A model generated the notes under the pieces. It was not told the origin of the DNA. It made no database searches and saw only the letters and a program-made list of their open reading frames with translations. A program made the position numbers and the translations under genes. Below, one piece after another: positions 1 through 8,359 of a stretch of 40,644 nt of DNA. Origin of the DNA: Vicinamibacteria bacterium (GTDB lineage: Bacteria; Acidobacteriota; Vicinamibacteria; Vicinamibacterales; UBA2999); NCBI GenBank assembly GCA_025938035.1, contig JAICQE010000014.1:1-40644 (forward strand), given 5' to 3'. The number at the start of each line of letters is the position of its first letter. The first letter of the stretch is position 1.

Positions 1-73
1 CTGGCCACCATCGGCTGATTCCTGGAACCCAGATTCCTTGACCAGCCCCTGAGCCCGATCCCTTGGGCCTTCA

Positions 74-128
74 GGTCCGCCTGAAGGCGGACACTACGAC
101 GGCGGGTCGGCCTAGAGGCGGACACTAC
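74..128 (+). repeat. Two tandem REP-like palindromes
   Basis: A perfect copy of the window's REP-like element lies at 74-97: core GTCCGCCTGAAGGCGGAC followed by ACTAC. A degenerate copy lies at 105-128 (GGTCGGCCTAGAGGCGGAC, then ACTAC). Both point the same way and precede the efflux adaptor gene. Other copies are at 4474-4497, 34156-34179, 40582-40605 and 40621-40644. Bases 1-73 hold no recognisable gene; all three forward frames close within about 50 bases, so an upstream gene may end here. Confidence 0.85.
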
Positions 129-191
129 GATCCCGGGAGACGTCGGCGGTCGATTAAGATCAGCAGGCTTAATACGAACCTGGGACCCCTC

Positions 192-1364
192 ATGAAACTC
201 GTCCGGATCATCCTCGTCGCACTCTTACTGGGCGCCAGCGCCTCCTGCACGGCAGACGGCACCGCCGGGGACACCGCCGACGGCCGGGGCGGCGGTCTGC
301 CGGCCGTCCCGGTGACCACGGCGACCGTCGTCCAGAAGCCGATGCCGATTGAGATTCAGGTGATCGGCTCGGTCGAGCCGTACTCGTCGGTGGCCATCCG
401 CTCGCAGATTACCGGGCAGCTGATATCCGTCAACTTCCGCGAAGGCGACATCGTCCAGCGCGGCCAGGTGCTGTTCGAGCTGGATCGCCGTCCGCTCGAG
501 GCCGCGCTCGGCCAGGCGCAGGCGAACCTCACGCGCGACATGGCGCAGGCGGCCAACGCGGAAGTGCAGGCCACGCGGTTCCAGCAGCTCGTGGATCGGG
601 GCATCGCCCCCCGCGAGCAGGGCGACACGGCGCGGACGTCGGTGGCGGCGCTGAACGCGACGGTCGAGGCGGACCGCGCGGCGCTGGAGAACGCCAAGAT
701 CCAGCTGCAATACGCGACGATCACGGCGCCGATTTCCGGCCGCACCGGAGCGCTGATGGTTCACCAGGGCAACCTCGTTCGCGCCAACGATCAGACGCCG
801 CTGGTCGTCATCAACGAGGTCGCACCGATTTCGGTCGCGTTCACCATTCCTGAAGCGCGTCTCGCGGACCTGCGGCACTACATGTCGCGCGGCTCCCTCA
901 CGGTGGCGGCGACTCCGCAGGGCACCGGGACTCCGGCAAACGGGCGAATCGCCTTCATCGACAACGCGGTCGATCAGAACACCGGCACCATTCGCATCAA
1001 GGGAACGTTCCCGAACACCGACGGCCGGCTGTGGCCGGGGCAGTTCGTCACCGTGGTCGTCACGCTGTCCACCGACCCGACCGCGATCGTGGTCCCGTCG
1101 GCCGCCGTGCAGGCGGGGCAGGAGGGAACCTACGTCTTTGCGGTGAAGCCCGATCAGTCGGTGGAGATGCGTCCGATCACCGTCGCCCGTATCCGCGGCG
1201 CCGAAAGTGTGATTGCCAGCGGCGTACGGCCAGGTGAAACGGTCGTCACCGACGGTCACCTCCGTCTGGTGCCAGGTGGCCGCATCAGCGTGAAGCAGCC
1301 CCTCGACTCCGCTCGGGGCAAGGCCCTCGGCCCGGCTCAGGGCAGGCCGGAGGGCAAGCCGTGA
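192..1364 (+). CDS. RND efflux periplasmic adaptor (membrane fusion protein)
   Basis: This is the periplasmic adaptor subunit of a tripartite resistance-nodulation-division pump, joining the inner-membrane pump to an outer-membrane channel. The 390-residue product from ATG 192 begins with MKLVRIILVALLLGASASC, an export signal ending in a weak lipobox, so it is probably a lipoprotein. Next come the MdtA/AcrA-type parts: a lipoyl half (EPYSSVAIRSQITGQL), an alpha-helical hairpin rich in Ala, Gln and Glu, the second lipoyl half (ITAPISGRTG), then beta-barrel and membrane-proximal domains. The open frame reaches back to 63, but that stretch translates REP-like repeats and reads Arg-rich, so the later start is preferred although no clear ribosome site precedes it. 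The stop overlaps the pump gene's GTG by four bases. No outer-membrane channel or TetR gene is in the window. The family is certain, the substrate unknown. Confidence 0.95.
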   Translation: MKLVRIILVALLLGASASCTADGTAGDTADGRGGGLPAVPVTTATVVQKPMPIEIQVIGSVEPYSSVAIRSQITGQLISVNFREGDIVQRGQVLFELDRRPLEAALGQAQANLTRDMAQAANAEVQATRFQQLVDRGIAPREQGDTARTSVAALNATVEADRAALENAKIQLQYATITAPISGRTGALMVHQGNLVRANDQTPLVVINEVAPISVAFTIPEARLADLRHYMSRGSLTVAATPQGTGTPANGRIAFIDNAVDQNTGTIRIKGTFPNTDGRLWPGQFVTVVVTLSTDPTAIVVPSAAVQAGQEGTYVFAVKPDQSVEMRPITVARIRGAESVIASGVRPGETVVTDGHLRLVPGGRISVKQPLDSARGKALGPAQGRPEGKP

Positions 1365-4300
1365 ACCTGTCGTCCATCTTCATTCGCCGCCCCGTTGCGA
1401 CCACGCTGCTGATTGCGGGGCTCCTCGTCTTCGGCGGCCTCGCCTACCAGCAGCTGCCGGTCGCCGACCTGCCAAGCGTTGATTTCCCGACGATCCGCGT
1501 CCAGGCCGGACTGCCCGGCGCCAGCCCGGAAACGATGGCCTCGTCGGTGGCGCTGCCGCTCGAGAAGCAGTTCTCGGCGATTGCCGGCCTGACCAGCATG
1601 AACTCGACGAGCACGCAGGGCGGCACCGAGATCACGCTGCAGTTCGACCTCGATCGCAACATCGACGCCGCCGCGCAGGACGTGCAGTCGATGATCGGCC
1701 GCGCCTCGCGTCAGCTGCCGGGGGAGATGCCGGCGCCGCCGTCGTACCAGAAGGTCAATCCGGCCGATCAGTCGATCTTCTTCATCGTCATGCGTTCGAG
1801 CACGCTGAGCCTCTCGGCCCTGGACGAGCTCGCGCAGACGAACGTGGCGCAGCGCATCTCGACGGTGAGCGGCGTGGCGCAGGTGAACATTTTCGGCTCG
1901 CAGAAGTACGCGGTCCGCATCGACGTCGATCCGCGGCAGCTTGCGGCGCGCGGCCTGGGCATCGACGAGCTCGCCAACGCCGTTGAGAACGCCAATGTCA
2001 ACATGCCGACGGGCACGATCTTCGGCGACCGGACGTTTGTCGTCACGACCAACGGCCAGCTGATGCGCGCATCGGCGTACGGTCCGTCGATCATCGCCTA
2101 CCGCAACGGCTATCCGGTCCGGCTGGACGAAGTGGCGCGCGTCTACGACGGCGTCGAGAACGATCGCACGGCGAGCTGGCAGAACCACGATCGCTGCATT
2201 TACCTCGCGGTCCAGAAGCAGCCCGGAACCAACGTGGTGCAGATCGTCGACGCCATCAAGGAGCTGCTGCCCGGCATCCTGGCGCAGCTGCCGGCGTCCG
2301 TGAAGCTCGACGTGCGCAGCGACCGCTCGGCGACGATTCGCGAGTCGGTGCACGACGTGAAGCTCACGCTCGTGGCGACCGTCGTGCTGGTCGTGCTCGT
2401 GATCTTCCTCTTCCTGCGCAACCTGTCGGCGACGGTGATTCCGAGCCTGGCGCTGCCCGGTTCGATCGTTGGCACGTTCGCGATCATGTACGTGCTCGGC
2501 TTCAGCCTCGACAACCTCTCGCTGATGGCGCTGACGCTCTCGGTCGGCTTCGTCGTCGACGATGCGATCGTGATGCTGGAGAACATCGTGCGGCACATGG
2601 AGATGGGGAAGCCGCCGATGCAGGCCGCGCTCGACGGGTCGAAGGAGATCGGCTTCACCATCGTGTCCATGACCGTATCGCTCGTGGCGGTGTTCATCCC
2701 GGTCTTCTTCATGAGCGGCGTCGTCGGACGGCTGCTGCACGAGTTCGCGATCACGATCGGCGCCGCGATCCTGATTTCAGGCTTCGTGTCGATCAGCCTG
2801 ACACCGATGCTGGCGAGCCGCTTCCTGCGGCCACCGCACAGCACGCGTCACGGCTCGCTCTACAACGCCTTCGAACGCGTGTTCGACGCCTGGCGCGGCG
2901 CGTATGGCACGACGCTGGGCGTCTGCCTGCGCTTCCGCGCGGCCACCATGGCGCTGTCGATCGTTCTGCTCGGCGTGACGGTCTATCTCTTCACCATCGT
3001 GCCGAAGGGATTCCTGCCGAACGAAGATCAGGGCCGGTTCGTGGTCAACACCGAGGCGGCGGAAGGCATCAGCTTCGACGACATGGTCCGGCACCAGCTG
3101 CAGATCGCCGACATCGTGATGGCCGAGCCGGACGTGTTCTCGGTGTCGCACAACGTCGGGCTCGTCGGCAACAACGCCGCCGGCGGCGTGAATACCGGCC
3201 GGCTGTTCGTCGAGATGGACCCGCGTGAACAGCGAGCCCGCTCGGTGGACGAAGTGATCGCCTCGCTGCGGCCGAAGCTGGCGCAGGTTCCCGGCATCCG
3301 AGCGTTCCCCACGAACCCGCCGCCAATCAACCTGGGCGGCGGAGGCGGTCGTCCGATTTATCAGTTCACGCTGCAGGACGCCGACACCGCGGAGCTGTAC
3401 CGGTGGGCACCGGTGCTCGAGGAGCGCATCCGCAGCATTCCGGGCCTGCTGGACGTCAACAGCGATCTGCGCCTCAACACGCCGCAGGTGTCGGTCGAAA
3501 TGGACCGCGACAAGGTGTCGGCGCTCGGGCTCACGGCGAACCAGGTCGAGGATGCGCTCCGCAACGCCTACGCGCAGCGGCAGGTCACGCAGATCTTCGC
3601 GCCGAGTAATCAGTATCCGGTCGTGCTGCGCGTGGCGCCCCAGTTCCAGAGCGACCCGTCGGCGATGTCGCTCCTGTACGTGCGGTCGAACAGCGGGCGG
3701 CTGATTCCGCTCGAATCCGTCGCGCGCATGGAGACGACCGTTGGACCGTTCCAGGTCAACCACTTCGGCCAGCTGCCGTCGGTGAACATCTCGTTCAACC
3801 TGGCTCCCGGGGTCGCGCTGGGCGACGCGGTCACGCAGATTCAGGCGGCCGCGGCGCAGACGATTCCTGCCACGGTCACGCTGACGTTCCAGGGAGCGGC
3901 GCAGGCATTCCAGGACTCGCTGCGCGGGCTTGGCCTCGTGCTGCTGATGGCCATCGTCGTCATCTACATCGTGCTGGGCGTGCTGTATGAGAGCTTCACG
4001 CACCCGCTGACGATCCTCTCGGGCCTCCCGGCCGCCGGTCTCGGCGCCCTGCTGACGCTGCTCATCTTCGACGTCGACCTGAACCTCTACGCGTTCGTCG
4101 GCGTGATCATGCTGGTGGGTCTGGTGAAGAAGAACGGGATCATGATGGTGGACTTCGCCGTCGACGCGCAGCGCCAGGGGAAGACGGCGGTCGAGGCGAT
4201 CCACGAAGCCTGCCTCGTCCGCTTCCGTCCGATCATGATGACGACGATGGCGGCGCTGGTCGGAACTCTGCCGATCGCGCTGGCGCTCGGCGCGGGCGCG

Positions 4301-4471
4301 GAGTCGCGCCGTCCGCTCGGCCTGGCAGTCGTCGGCGGCCTGCTCGTGTCGCAGCTGCTGACGCTCTACATCACGCCGGTGTACTACGTGTACATTGAAG
4401 CGATACGCGAGCGTTTCGCGCGCCGCCGGGCTGCGAAACGGCGGTCCGTGCCGCTTCCGGCCACCACCTGA
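1361..4471 (+). CDS. RND efflux pump permease, HAE1/AcrB family
   Basis: This is the inner-membrane proton-driven pump of the adaptor encoded just upstream. The 1036-residue protein has the normal length and layout: a first membrane helix starting near FIRRPVATTLLIAGLL, a large periplasmic porter loop, a central membrane bundle, a second porter loop and a final bundle. The proton-relay residues are present: two Asp in transmembrane segment 4 (VGFVVDDAIVMLENI, about residues 400 and 401) and Lys in segment 10 (LVGLVKKNGIMM, about residue 923). Translation starts at GTG 1361, which overlaps the adaptor stop as GTGA and implies coupled translation. The sequence is closer to the MdtB/MdtC-like group than to metal (CusA) pumps, which carry a Met triad not seen here. 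The substrate cannot be assigned from sequence. Confidence 0.97.
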   Translation: MNLSSIFIRRPVATTLLIAGLLVFGGLAYQQLPVADLPSVDFPTIRVQAGLPGASPETMASSVALPLEKQFSAIAGLTSMNSTSTQGGTEITLQFDLDRNIDAAAQDVQSMIGRASRQLPGEMPAPPSYQKVNPADQSIFFIVMRSSTLSLSALDELAQTNVAQRISTVSGVAQVNIFGSQKYAVRIDVDPRQLAARGLGIDELANAVENANVNMPTGTIFGDRTFVVTTNGQLMRASAYGPSIIAYRNGYPVRLDEVARVYDGVENDRTASWQNHDRCIYLAVQKQPGTNVVQIVDAIKELLPGILAQLPASVKLDVRSDRSATIRESVHDVKLTLVATVVLVVLVIFLFLRNLSATVIPSLALPGSIVGTFAIMYVLGFSLDNLSLMALTLSVGFVVDDAIVMLENIVRHMEMGKPPMQAALDGSKEIGFTIVSMTVSLVAVFIPVFFMSGVVGRLLHEFAITIGAAILISGFVSISLTPMLASRFLRPPHSTRHGSLYNAFERVFDAWRGAYGTTLGVCLRFRAATMALSIVLLGVTVYLFTIVPKGFLPNEDQGRFVVNTEAAEGISFDDMVRHQLQIADIVMAEPDVFSVSHNVGLVGNNAAGGVNTGRLFVEMDPREQRARSVDEVIASLRPKLAQVPGIRAFPTNPPPINLGGGGGRPIYQFTLQDADTAELYRWAPVLEERIRSIPGLLDVNSDLRLNTPQVSVEMDRDKVSALGLTANQVEDALRNAYAQRQVTQIFAPSNQYPVVLRVAPQFQSDPSAMSLLYVRSNSGRLIPLESVARMETTVGPFQVNHFGQLPSVNISFNLAPGVALGDAVTQIQAAAAQTIPATVTLTFQGAAQAFQDSLRGLGLVLLMAIVVIYIVLGVLYESFTHPLTILSGLPAAGLGALLTLLIFDVDLNLYAFVGVIMLVGLVKKNGIMMVDFAVDAQRQGKTAVEAIHEACLVRFRPIMMTTMAALVGTLPIALALGAGAESRRPLGLAVVGGLLVSQLLTLYITPVYYVYIEAIRERFARRRAAKRRSVPLPATT

Positions 4472-4473
4472 AC

Positions 4474-4497
4474 GTAGTGTCCGCCTTCAGGCGGACC
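4474..4497 (-). repeat. REP-like palindrome downstream of RND operon
   Basis: This copy is inverted relative to those at 74 and 40582: GTAGT followed by GTCCGCCTTCAGGCGGAC and C. It starts two bases after the pump stop codon and ends 25 bases before the cupin start. The stem GTCCGCC/GGCGGAC could form a strong hairpin in RNA and stop transcription or protect the 3' end of the pump message. Confidence 0.85.
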
Positions 4498-4522
4498 TCC
4501 GTTGGTAGGCTGAGGAGGAACC

Positions 4523-4981
4523 ATGACCAGAGTGACGCGCGCGGCCGCCCTTACTCTCTGCAGCATGATGCTCGCCGCCATCACGGGTTCCGCGGCACAA
4601 ATCGACAGCAAGGCCGTGGAGTTCATCACCCCCGAGAACATCAAGTGGGTCAGGAACGCGGCCGGGACCAACGAGACCGCGGTCCTCTTCGGCGATCCCG
4701 AGAAGCCGGGGCCGTACGTGATCCGACTGCGATGGCTGCCGGGCAACATGAGCCGGCCGCACTATCACCAGAACGACCGGTTCTTCGTCGTGATTTCCGG
4801 AACCTGGTGGCTGGGTACGGGCGAGAAGTTCGACCCGGACAGCACGGTTCCGGCGCCCGCCGGGAGCTACGTGATCCACAAAGCCAAGCAGGTGCACTAC
4901 GACGGCGCCAAGAAGGAGCCGGCCGTGATCCAGGTGTGGGGCATGGGCCCCGCTACGTCGATCCCGGCCGAGAAGAAGTAA
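4523..4981 (+). CDS. Secreted single-domain cupin protein
   Basis: The product is a small exported protein of 152 residues with one cupin (double-stranded beta-helix) domain. An N-terminal signal peptide ends near AAITGSAAQ. The first cupin motif is visible as RPHYHQNDRFFVVISG, supplying two His and downstream acidic residues for a metal, and the second as KQVHYDG with a further His. A strong ribosome site (GAGGAGG) lies six bases before ATG 4523. It follows the efflux genes on the same strand but is separated from them by a REP-like palindrome, so co-transcription is uncertain. Similar single-domain cupins (ChrR-like or of unknown function) are common in acidobacterial genomes. The reaction and ligand cannot be named; the fold call is firm. 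Confidence 0.9.
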   Translation: MTRVTRAAALTLCSMMLAAITGSAAQIDSKAVEFITPENIKWVRNAAGTNETAVLFGDPEKPGPYVIRLRWLPGNMSRPHYHQNDRFFVVISGTWWLGTGEKFDPDSTVPAPAGSYVIHKAKQVHYDGAKKEPAVIQVWGMGPATSIPAEKK

Positions 4982-4987
4982 AGCCGC

Positions 4988-5007
4988 AGCGTCCGGGCGG
5001 TGACGCT
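4988..5007. terminator. Possible hairpin between convergent genes
   Basis: AGCGTC (4988-4993) and GACGCT (5002-5007) form a six-base-pair stem with an eight-base loop in the 30-base gap between the convergent cupin and PQQ dehydrogenase genes. There is no T-run on either side, so it is at best a weak or Rho-assisted terminator. Confidence 0.25.
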
Positions 5008-5011
5008 AAAG

Positions 5012-6883
5012 TCAGGGCAGCGAATAGACCATCAGCGTGTCGGTGGCCACCACGGCAACGTGCTGCTTGCCATTCCGACCCAGATAGGTGATGGGGTCGG
5101 CGTTGCCGCGCCGCTCCAGCCTCGTGACCCACAGCTGTCTCCCGTTTTTCACGTCCAGGGCGCGGAAGCGGTTGTCGTCCGTCGAGGCGATGAAGACGAG
5201 TCCGCTTGCCGTCGCGATAGGACCGGCCAGAGCAGGCCGGCCGGTGTTCTGCCTGTCGGTTGGAAGCTGCTCGGTGATTCCCAGGGGAATCTGCCATGCG
5301 ATGTCTCCCGTCGACGTGTTGATTGCCGTCAGACGACCCCACGGTGGTTTCTGGCACGGCCAGTCTGTGTCGCCCATCCTGACGTCGAACGAGCCTCGTC
5401 CCGGAGTTGTCTTGGCATACGGAACCGGCGATCCCTCTCTCGTCTTTTCCATCGATCCCAACGCCCCGACGTCCTGTGTCGCGACGAAGATAAATCGCGA
5501 GTTGGGATCGAAGGCGATGCCGCCCCAGTTCGCGCCGCCAAGTCCGCCAGGGAATCCGACCGTGACTCCAGGTGCGCCGCCCTCCGCCTTGTACCGCCAT
5601 GGCGTGAACGGTCCGGCGTTGTAGACACCGCCGATCTGCGCGATCAAGTCGGCGCACGCTTTCGCGTGTTCGGCGTTGGTATCGGCGGCAGTGACAAGAT
5701 CCGCGGCGGTGTACGACACTCGTGCGAGTGCCGGCGGCTTCACCGGGATCGGCTGTGTTGGAAACGCCAACTCGCCCGGGACGTCGCTCCTTGGTACCGG
5801 ACGTTCTTCGACTCCGAAAATCGGCCGACCAGTCTCGCGGTTCAGGATGTAGACGTAGCCCGACTTCGTCGTGAGTCCAAGCGCAGGAATCCGGCGTCCG
5901 TTCTGCACGACGTCAAACAATCCCGGCGGCGCCGGGGGATCGTGATCCCACAGGTCGTGATGGATCGTCTGGAAGTGCCACTTGTACTGTCCCGTCTGAA
6001 CATCAACCGCAACGACCGAGTTTCCGAACAGGTTCGCGCCCTTCCGGTCACCGCCGAAGGCACCCGGAATCGGTGACGCGAGCGGCAGATAGACCAGACC
6101 GCGCGACTCGTCGAAGGTGAAGTAGAACGGCCAGGCATTCACGCCAAGTCGGCCCTTCCAGCTGTCACCGTCCCAGGTGTCGTGCCCGACGGCTCCAGGC
6201 TGGGGCACGGAGCTGAACTCCCACAGCTTGACGCCGGTGCGCGCGTCGAACGCGCGGGCATTGCCAATGCCGCCGCTCGCACCCGGAGGGGTGTTGGCAC
6301 CTACGACGACCACGTTCCTGAAGATGCCGGGCACCGAGTTGTACGGGACTCCAATATCAATCTCTCCGTTCTGCCCGAAGGCAGAGGCCGTCGCGCCAGT
6401 CCTGGCGTCGAGCGCGATCAAGCGCCGGCCAGCCATGAAGAAGATCCGTGGTGGCGTGCTGCCTTCGCCGGGCCAGTACGCGACGCCGCGCCTCGAAGGC
6501 GCACCACCGGTGACAGACGCGTGCCAGATCTCCTTGCCTGTGTCCGCCTCCAGCGCCTCCACGCGGTCGCGGCCGGGGAAATACATCACACCATCGACGA
6601 CGATCGGCGTCGCCTGCGAATTGACGTTTGCAGCACCAGCCACGCCGCCGCGGCCCGCGGCGGCGGGCGCATTGCTCTGGATGCGAAACGTCCAGGCCGG
6701 AGTGAGAGTCGCGACGTTCTGCGGAGTGATCTGGCGGAGCGGCGAATACCCGGTGCCGGCAAGATCGCGGCGGTACGTCGGCCAGTCGGCGTCACGCCGA
6801 GCGGTTCGCGGTTCCTGGGCGCCGCTGGAAAAGGAGAGGCCTGCCGTCAGCAGGGCAACAGCGACCAGCAGTCGTGCGCGCAT
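5012..6883 (-). CDS. PQQ-dependent dehydrogenase, secreted beta-propeller
   Basis: This is a pyrroloquinoline-quinone enzyme of the quinoprotein alcohol/glucose dehydrogenase family, oxidising an alcohol or sugar in the periplasm. Of 623 residues, the first 23 or so form a signal peptide (LLVAVALLTAGLSFSSGAQ). The mature start DADWPTYRRDLAGTGYSPL is typical of the family. Propeller blades with W-docking patterns repeat along the chain (ALEADTGKEIWHA near 110, AVDVQTGQYKWHF near 292, INTSTGDIAWQIP). A DLWDHD stretch at about 310-315 marks the active-site region. No CxxCH haem site is present, so electrons must leave to a separate acceptor, and the vicinal cysteine pair of methanol dehydrogenases is not obvious. 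The gene is preceded by a -10-like box rather than a ribosome site. The substrate is unknown. Confidence 0.93.
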   Translation of the reverse strand: MRARLLVAVALLTAGLSFSSGAQEPRTARRDADWPTYRRDLAGTGYSPLRQITPQNVATLTPAWTFRIQSNAPAAAGRGGVAGAANVNSQATPIVVDGVMYFPGRDRVEALEADTGKEIWHASVTGGAPSRRGVAYWPGEGSTPPRIFFMAGRRLIALDARTGATASAFGQNGEIDIGVPYNSVPGIFRNVVVVGANTPPGASGGIGNARAFDARTGVKLWEFSSVPQPGAVGHDTWDGDSWKGRLGVNAWPFYFTFDESRGLVYLPLASPIPGAFGGDRKGANLFGNSVVAVDVQTGQYKWHFQTIHHDLWDHDPPAPPGLFDVVQNGRRIPALGLTTKSGYVYILNRETGRPIFGVEERPVPRSDVPGELAFPTQPIPVKPPALARVSYTAADLVTAADTNAEHAKACADLIAQIGGVYNAGPFTPWRYKAEGGAPGVTVGFPGGLGGANWGGIAFDPNSRFIFVATQDVGALGSMEKTREGSPVPYAKTTPGRGSFDVRMGDTDWPCQKPPWGRLTAINTSTGDIAWQIPLGITEQLPTDRQNTGRPALAGPIATASGLVFIASTDDNRFRALDVKNGRQLWVTRLERRGNADPITYLGRNGKQHVAVVATDTLMVYSLP

Positions 6884-6895
6884 CGGGCGAGTCTA
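6884..6895 (-). promoter_or_regulatory. -10 box implying leaderless start of PQQ dehydrogenase
   Basis: On the minus strand TAGACT (6890-6895) is followed by six bases, CGCCCG, and then ATG. There is no Shine-Dalgarno sequence and no convincing -35. The spacing places transcription initiation at or next to the A of the start codon. The same arrangement recurs at four other genes in the window. Confidence 0.45.
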
Positions 6896-6956
6896 CATTG
6901 ACCTCTTGCCTCGCGCGCTATCTGGTCGTCTCGCCCGGGCCTGAATCCTGAGGTCT

Positions 6957-7253
6957 TCAGGATCGCCGCAACGCGCGGCGATCCGGCGTCCCGCGAGCCG
7001 TCTGGCGGCGATCGCCCTCGCGCCGTTCGCGGTTCACGCCCCACAGAAACCAGCCGTCGCCGGCCAGCTTCTCGGCGAGCGCGATCTGGAACTGATCGAG
7101 CGCCTCGTCGCTGATGAAGTCGCGTTCCTCGTGCGCCGCGCCCGGGCCGGCGACCACGAGCAGGCGGCCGTGCGGCCGCTCGACCCAGATGGACTCGTTG
7201 TTCTTGATGAAAAGCCACGAAGAAGGAGGGGTAACTGTGTCTGGGGATCCCAC
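6957..7253 (-). CDS. Conserved small protein of unknown function (98 aa)
   Basis: The reading frame starts at GTG 7253, whose G is also the last base of the upstream TAG stop (TAGTG), so translation may be coupled to the secreted protein before it. The first dozen residues (MGSPDTVTPPSS) look unstructured and come from a stretch that resembles non-coding repeat DNA. The remainder, from WLFIKNNESIWVERPHG through VVAGPGAA to EKLAGDGWFLWGV, has the balanced hydrophobic pattern of a small globular domain. It then ends in an Arg-rich tail. I recall similar 70-100 residue cytosolic proteins from acidobacterial genomes, but none with a known role. There is no signal peptide, membrane helix or metal motif. 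The true start could be shortly downstream of GTG 7253. Confidence 0.6.
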   Translation of the reverse strand: MGSPDTVTPPSSWLFIKNNESIWVERPHGRLLVVAGPGAAHEERDFISDEALDQFQIALAEKLAGDGWFLWGVNRERREGDRRQTARGTPDRRALRRS

Positions 7254-8320
7254 TATTTTTTATCCTCGGTGCGCGCGGCGCTCAGGATGTTGCGCATCGC
7301 GTAGTTGCCTTCATGGCAGGCGTACTCGAACAGGTGCGGGTCCTGGCCGCGCGCCAACGGGATGCGCAGGGTCCAGGGCCTGACCCAGGTCTGCGGATCG
7401 TCAACGGTGGCTTCGTAGACGAGGGTGTCGGCGCCTGTGCGCGTGAAGCGCTCGACGACGCGCAGCGCCGGGCTGTGGTAACCGGGGTCGCCGGGATAGC
7501 CCGCGCCGTTCGATCCGATGGCCACTCTGTCGGTGAAGTTCGTCGTCTCGACCACCAGCGTGTCGCCGTCCCAGCGTCCCCGCGAATCGCCCATGTACAT
7601 ACGGATCGACGCCGGCACGTGCGACCGGCCGTCGAGCGGGATCACGCGGCTCTCGTGGATCATCTCGTTGCGAAACACCACGGAGCCGGGCGCCTGCACG
7701 ATCTCGTTGCCGTTGCCGTAAATGACCGGGATCACCGAACCGAGGAGTCCGCGCGTGACACAGCGGTAGTAGATGTTCAGGTCGTCGTACGAATCGGCGG
7801 TGCCGCGCCATTCGCCCGGCAGCCCACGTCCGCCGCGCGCGGCTTTCCGCCGCTCTTCAGCTCCTGCCGCCAACGCGGGCAGGCGTCCGTTGGGCGGGTC
7901 GACGATCAGCGATGTCTGGCGGATGGGTGAGCCGCGTTCGAGCCAGTGATCCGGCGGGCCGATGCCGCCGCCCCCACGGCCCCCGCGTCCGCCGCGCCCG
8001 GTCGCCACGAACTGCTGTGCGTCCGCCTCCGCCTGTGCGCGGGCCTGCGCCTGACGCTGCGCGAACTCGTCGTCGGTCAGTGTGCCGCGCTCGCCGAAGT
8101 TGGCCGGACGCTGCAGCGGCGCGCTGACGTTGCCCGGCCACATGCCCTGGAGATCGGGGTCACCCCAGGGCGTTCGCGGAGCGGTGTAAGGTTTCGACGA
8201 GGCCGTCGTCTGGCCGAGAACGGTGACGGCGCAGAACGCGATCACGGCTGCGCACCCGACGACATGCAGGCGACGCCGAAGGCGACACACCGAGACACCG
8301 AGTAACCCTTGAACGGTCAT
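7253..8320 (-). CDS. Acidobacterial secreted protein, PWGDPDLQG / FEYACHEGNYAMRNIL family
   Basis: The 355-residue exported protein belongs to a family that is heavily expanded in Acidobacteriota and has no known function. It shows the family signatures: PWGDPDLQGMWPG just after the signal peptide, a Gly/Arg-rich linker (about residues 107-120), GDSRGRWDGDTLVVETTNF in the middle, and FEYACHEGNYAMRNIL near the end. The chain is probably a beta-rich lipocalin-like fold. From ATG 8320 the N-terminus is MTVQGLLGVSVCRLRRRL, and its first part is encoded by one arm of an inverted repeat (8283-8294). An in-frame GTG at 8290 would give the more ordinary signal peptide MCRLRRRLHVVGCAAVIAF. GAGG lies just before ATG 8320, close to the usual ribosome-site position. 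It follows the Abhydrolase_10 gene by 39 bases and probably shares its transcript. Confidence 0.85.
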   Translation of the reverse strand: MTVQGLLGVSVCRLRRRLHVVGCAAVIAFCAVTVLGQTTASSKPYTAPRTPWGDPDLQGMWPGNVSAPLQRPANFGERGTLTDDEFAQRQAQARAQAEADAQQFVATGRGGRGGRGGGGIGPPDHWLERGSPIRQTSLIVDPPNGRLPALAAGAEERRKAARGGRGLPGEWRGTADSYDDLNIYYRCVTRGLLGSVIPVIYGNGNEIVQAPGSVVFRNEMIHESRVIPLDGRSHVPASIRMYMGDSRGRWDGDTLVVETTNFTDRVAIGSNGAGYPGDPGYHSPALRVVERFTRTGADTLVYEATVDDPQTWVRPWTLRIPLARGQDPHLFEYACHEGNYAMRNILSAARTEDKK

Positions 8321-8349
8321 CCTCGCTGCCTCACTGCCTCGGTGTGTCG
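8283..8349. repeat. 12-bp inverted repeat flanking a start codon
   Basis: CGACACACCGAG (8283-8294) and its exact complement CTCGGTGTGTCG (8338-8349) enclose 43 bases that contain ATG 8320 of the secreted protein gene. The left arm is followed by a second partial unit, ACACCGAG. The right arm lies in the gap after the Abhydrolase_10 gene. It may be a small non-autonomous element or an RNA stem sequestering the start region. Confidence 0.6.
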
Positions 8350-8359
8350 TTTCGTCTCT

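Noticed and set aside
63..191. N-terminal extension of the efflux adaptor from ATG 63
   Set aside because: It translates two REP-like palindromes and lacks a ribosome site, and the export signal begins at ATG 192.
225..1259. Long minus-strand open frame opposite the efflux adaptor
   Set aside because: Its translation is Arg/His/Asp-rich with no fold-like pattern; it is a shadow of the GC-rich coding strand.
1337..2740. Large minus-strand open frames opposite the RND pump (also 2777-4204)
   Set aside because: Compositionally biased mirror translations (many Arg, His and Asp) of a certain gene; no motif or ribosome site.
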